From Gracilaria caudata (taxonomy: Eukaryota; Rhodophyta; Florideophyceae; Gracilariales; Gracilariaceae): a stretch of 15,960 bases of DNA. The stretch lies in NCBI GenBank assembly GCA_030374735.1, contig JASCIV010000598.1, positions 1 to 15,960 of the forward strand, read 5' to 3'. The notes under the pieces were generated by a model, which saw only the letters and a list, made by a program, of their open reading frames with translations, had not been told where the DNA came from and did no database searches. Shown here piece by piece: positions 15,451 to 15,960 of this stretch. The translations under genes and the position numbers were made by a program. Each line of letters begins with the position of its first letter. Within the stretch, counting starts at the first letter, position 1.

Positions 15451-15960
15451 TTCGCAGCCGCCAGCCCTCGCCGTCAGCATCGCCGCGTTCCGCACGCGCT
15501 GGACGCGCTCGATGGCGGAGACGCCATTGCTCCGACGCGCCCTAAAGCGAAATGCAGAGCGCGCCTGTGCCGCTCCCCCGCACGTGGCGCGCTGTACAGC
15601 GCGCACGCGTGTGCGGGCGCTTGTTGCGCGCCGTCGGTTTTGGCGCCAAACGGCGATGGGCGGAGGGGCGGTGTCCCCCCCCTCTGCCTCACGGCGCTGC
15701 GCGACGCGCCGCCATGCGCGCGCAGCGCACGTCGTCGCGGCGGGTGCCACACGCAGCGTGCGCTTTTTTTGCGCCGCTGCTGCTGCGCGCGTGCGCCATC
15801 GTGCGGCAAAGTCGCGTGCCACAGCTTCGCGTCGCGTGCCGCCCGAGGTCTCTCCTCCAGCGCGTTTGTGTTGGCTGTTTGTCTGCGCCGTGAGCCGTTG
15901 CGCCGCCGCGCCGTCTGCTTGCTCGCTCCGCGCTTGCCTTCACCGTTGTCGTGCGTACCG
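15451..15960. other. Very GC-rich upstream flank; no gene supported
   Basis: About 510 bases upstream of the CCDC90-like gene, crowded with GCGC, CGCG and GCGCAGCGC-type runs. Several frames stay open on both strands because GC-rich DNA has few stops; their translations are Arg/Ala-rich with no domain. A C-run and a T-run (around 15675 and 15766) are present. It probably holds the promoter of the CCDC90-like gene and perhaps of a divergent gene beyond the window. Confidence 0.5.

Noticed and set aside
15082..15822. Full 246-codon frame as the CCDC90-like N-terminus, starting at 15822
   Set aside because: The first hundred or more residues are GC-driven Arg/Ala runs. The import-signal-like start at 15450 (or 15480) and the splice at 15171 explain the gene better.

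Overview
This is eukaryotic nuclear DNA, most likely from a unicellular alga with a primary plastid. The evidence is as follows. (i) The proteins are eukaryotic types: RuvB-like 2/reptin, mitochondrial ISCA2, a CCDC90/MCUR1-like protein, a nuclear-encoded mitochondrial uS4 and a RING-H2 E3 ligase. (ii) A DnaJ protein carries a long Ser/Pro/Arg-rich leader that looks like a plastid transit peptide with no preceding signal peptide, which argues against a secondary plastid. (iii) Most genes are intronless; two short introns (85 and 86 bp) are visible. A red alga fits well, but this is inference and no marker in the window proves it.

Layout. 1-101: start of a gene running off the left edge (-). 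102-1065: intergenic, rich in small repeats. 1066-2592 (+): two-domain protein with a Nudix-like N-terminus and an APH-type kinase C-terminus. 2873-5356 (-): four CBS domains, a PB1 domain and TPR repeats in one protein. 5357-6071: promoter side of that gene, with a TATA box. 6072-6530 (-): an open frame that continues RuvBL2 past its TAG stop for 152 codons and includes a membrane segment. 6531-7967 (-): RuvBL2. 7968-8411: shared divergent promoter holding three inverted repeats whose centres lie exactly 21 bp apart. 8412-9737 (+): plastid-type DnaJ/HSP40. 10374-11579 (-): a second, unrelated APH-fold kinase. 11580-12602: intergenic. 12603-13394 (+): mitochondrial uS4. 13442-13873 (-): ISCA2. 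14028-14631 (+): spliced membrane RING-H2 protein. 14651-15450 (-): spliced CCDC90/DUF1640 protein. 15451-15960: very GC-rich flank with no supported gene.

How the genes relate. Three of the four genes between 12.6 and 15.5 kb (uS4m, ISCA2, CCDC90-like) encode predicted mitochondrial proteins: translation, Fe-S cluster assembly and inner-membrane function. RuvBL2 and DnaJ share a divergent promoter and both act in protein-complex assembly or folding, in different compartments. The two kinases belong to different branches of one fold and do not look like recent duplicates. I see no mobile element, CRISPR array, rRNA or convincing tRNA. The observations most worth checking are the open frame after the RuvBL2 stop, the 21-bp-phased triple palindrome, and the CBS-PB1-TPR and Nudix-like/APH architectures.
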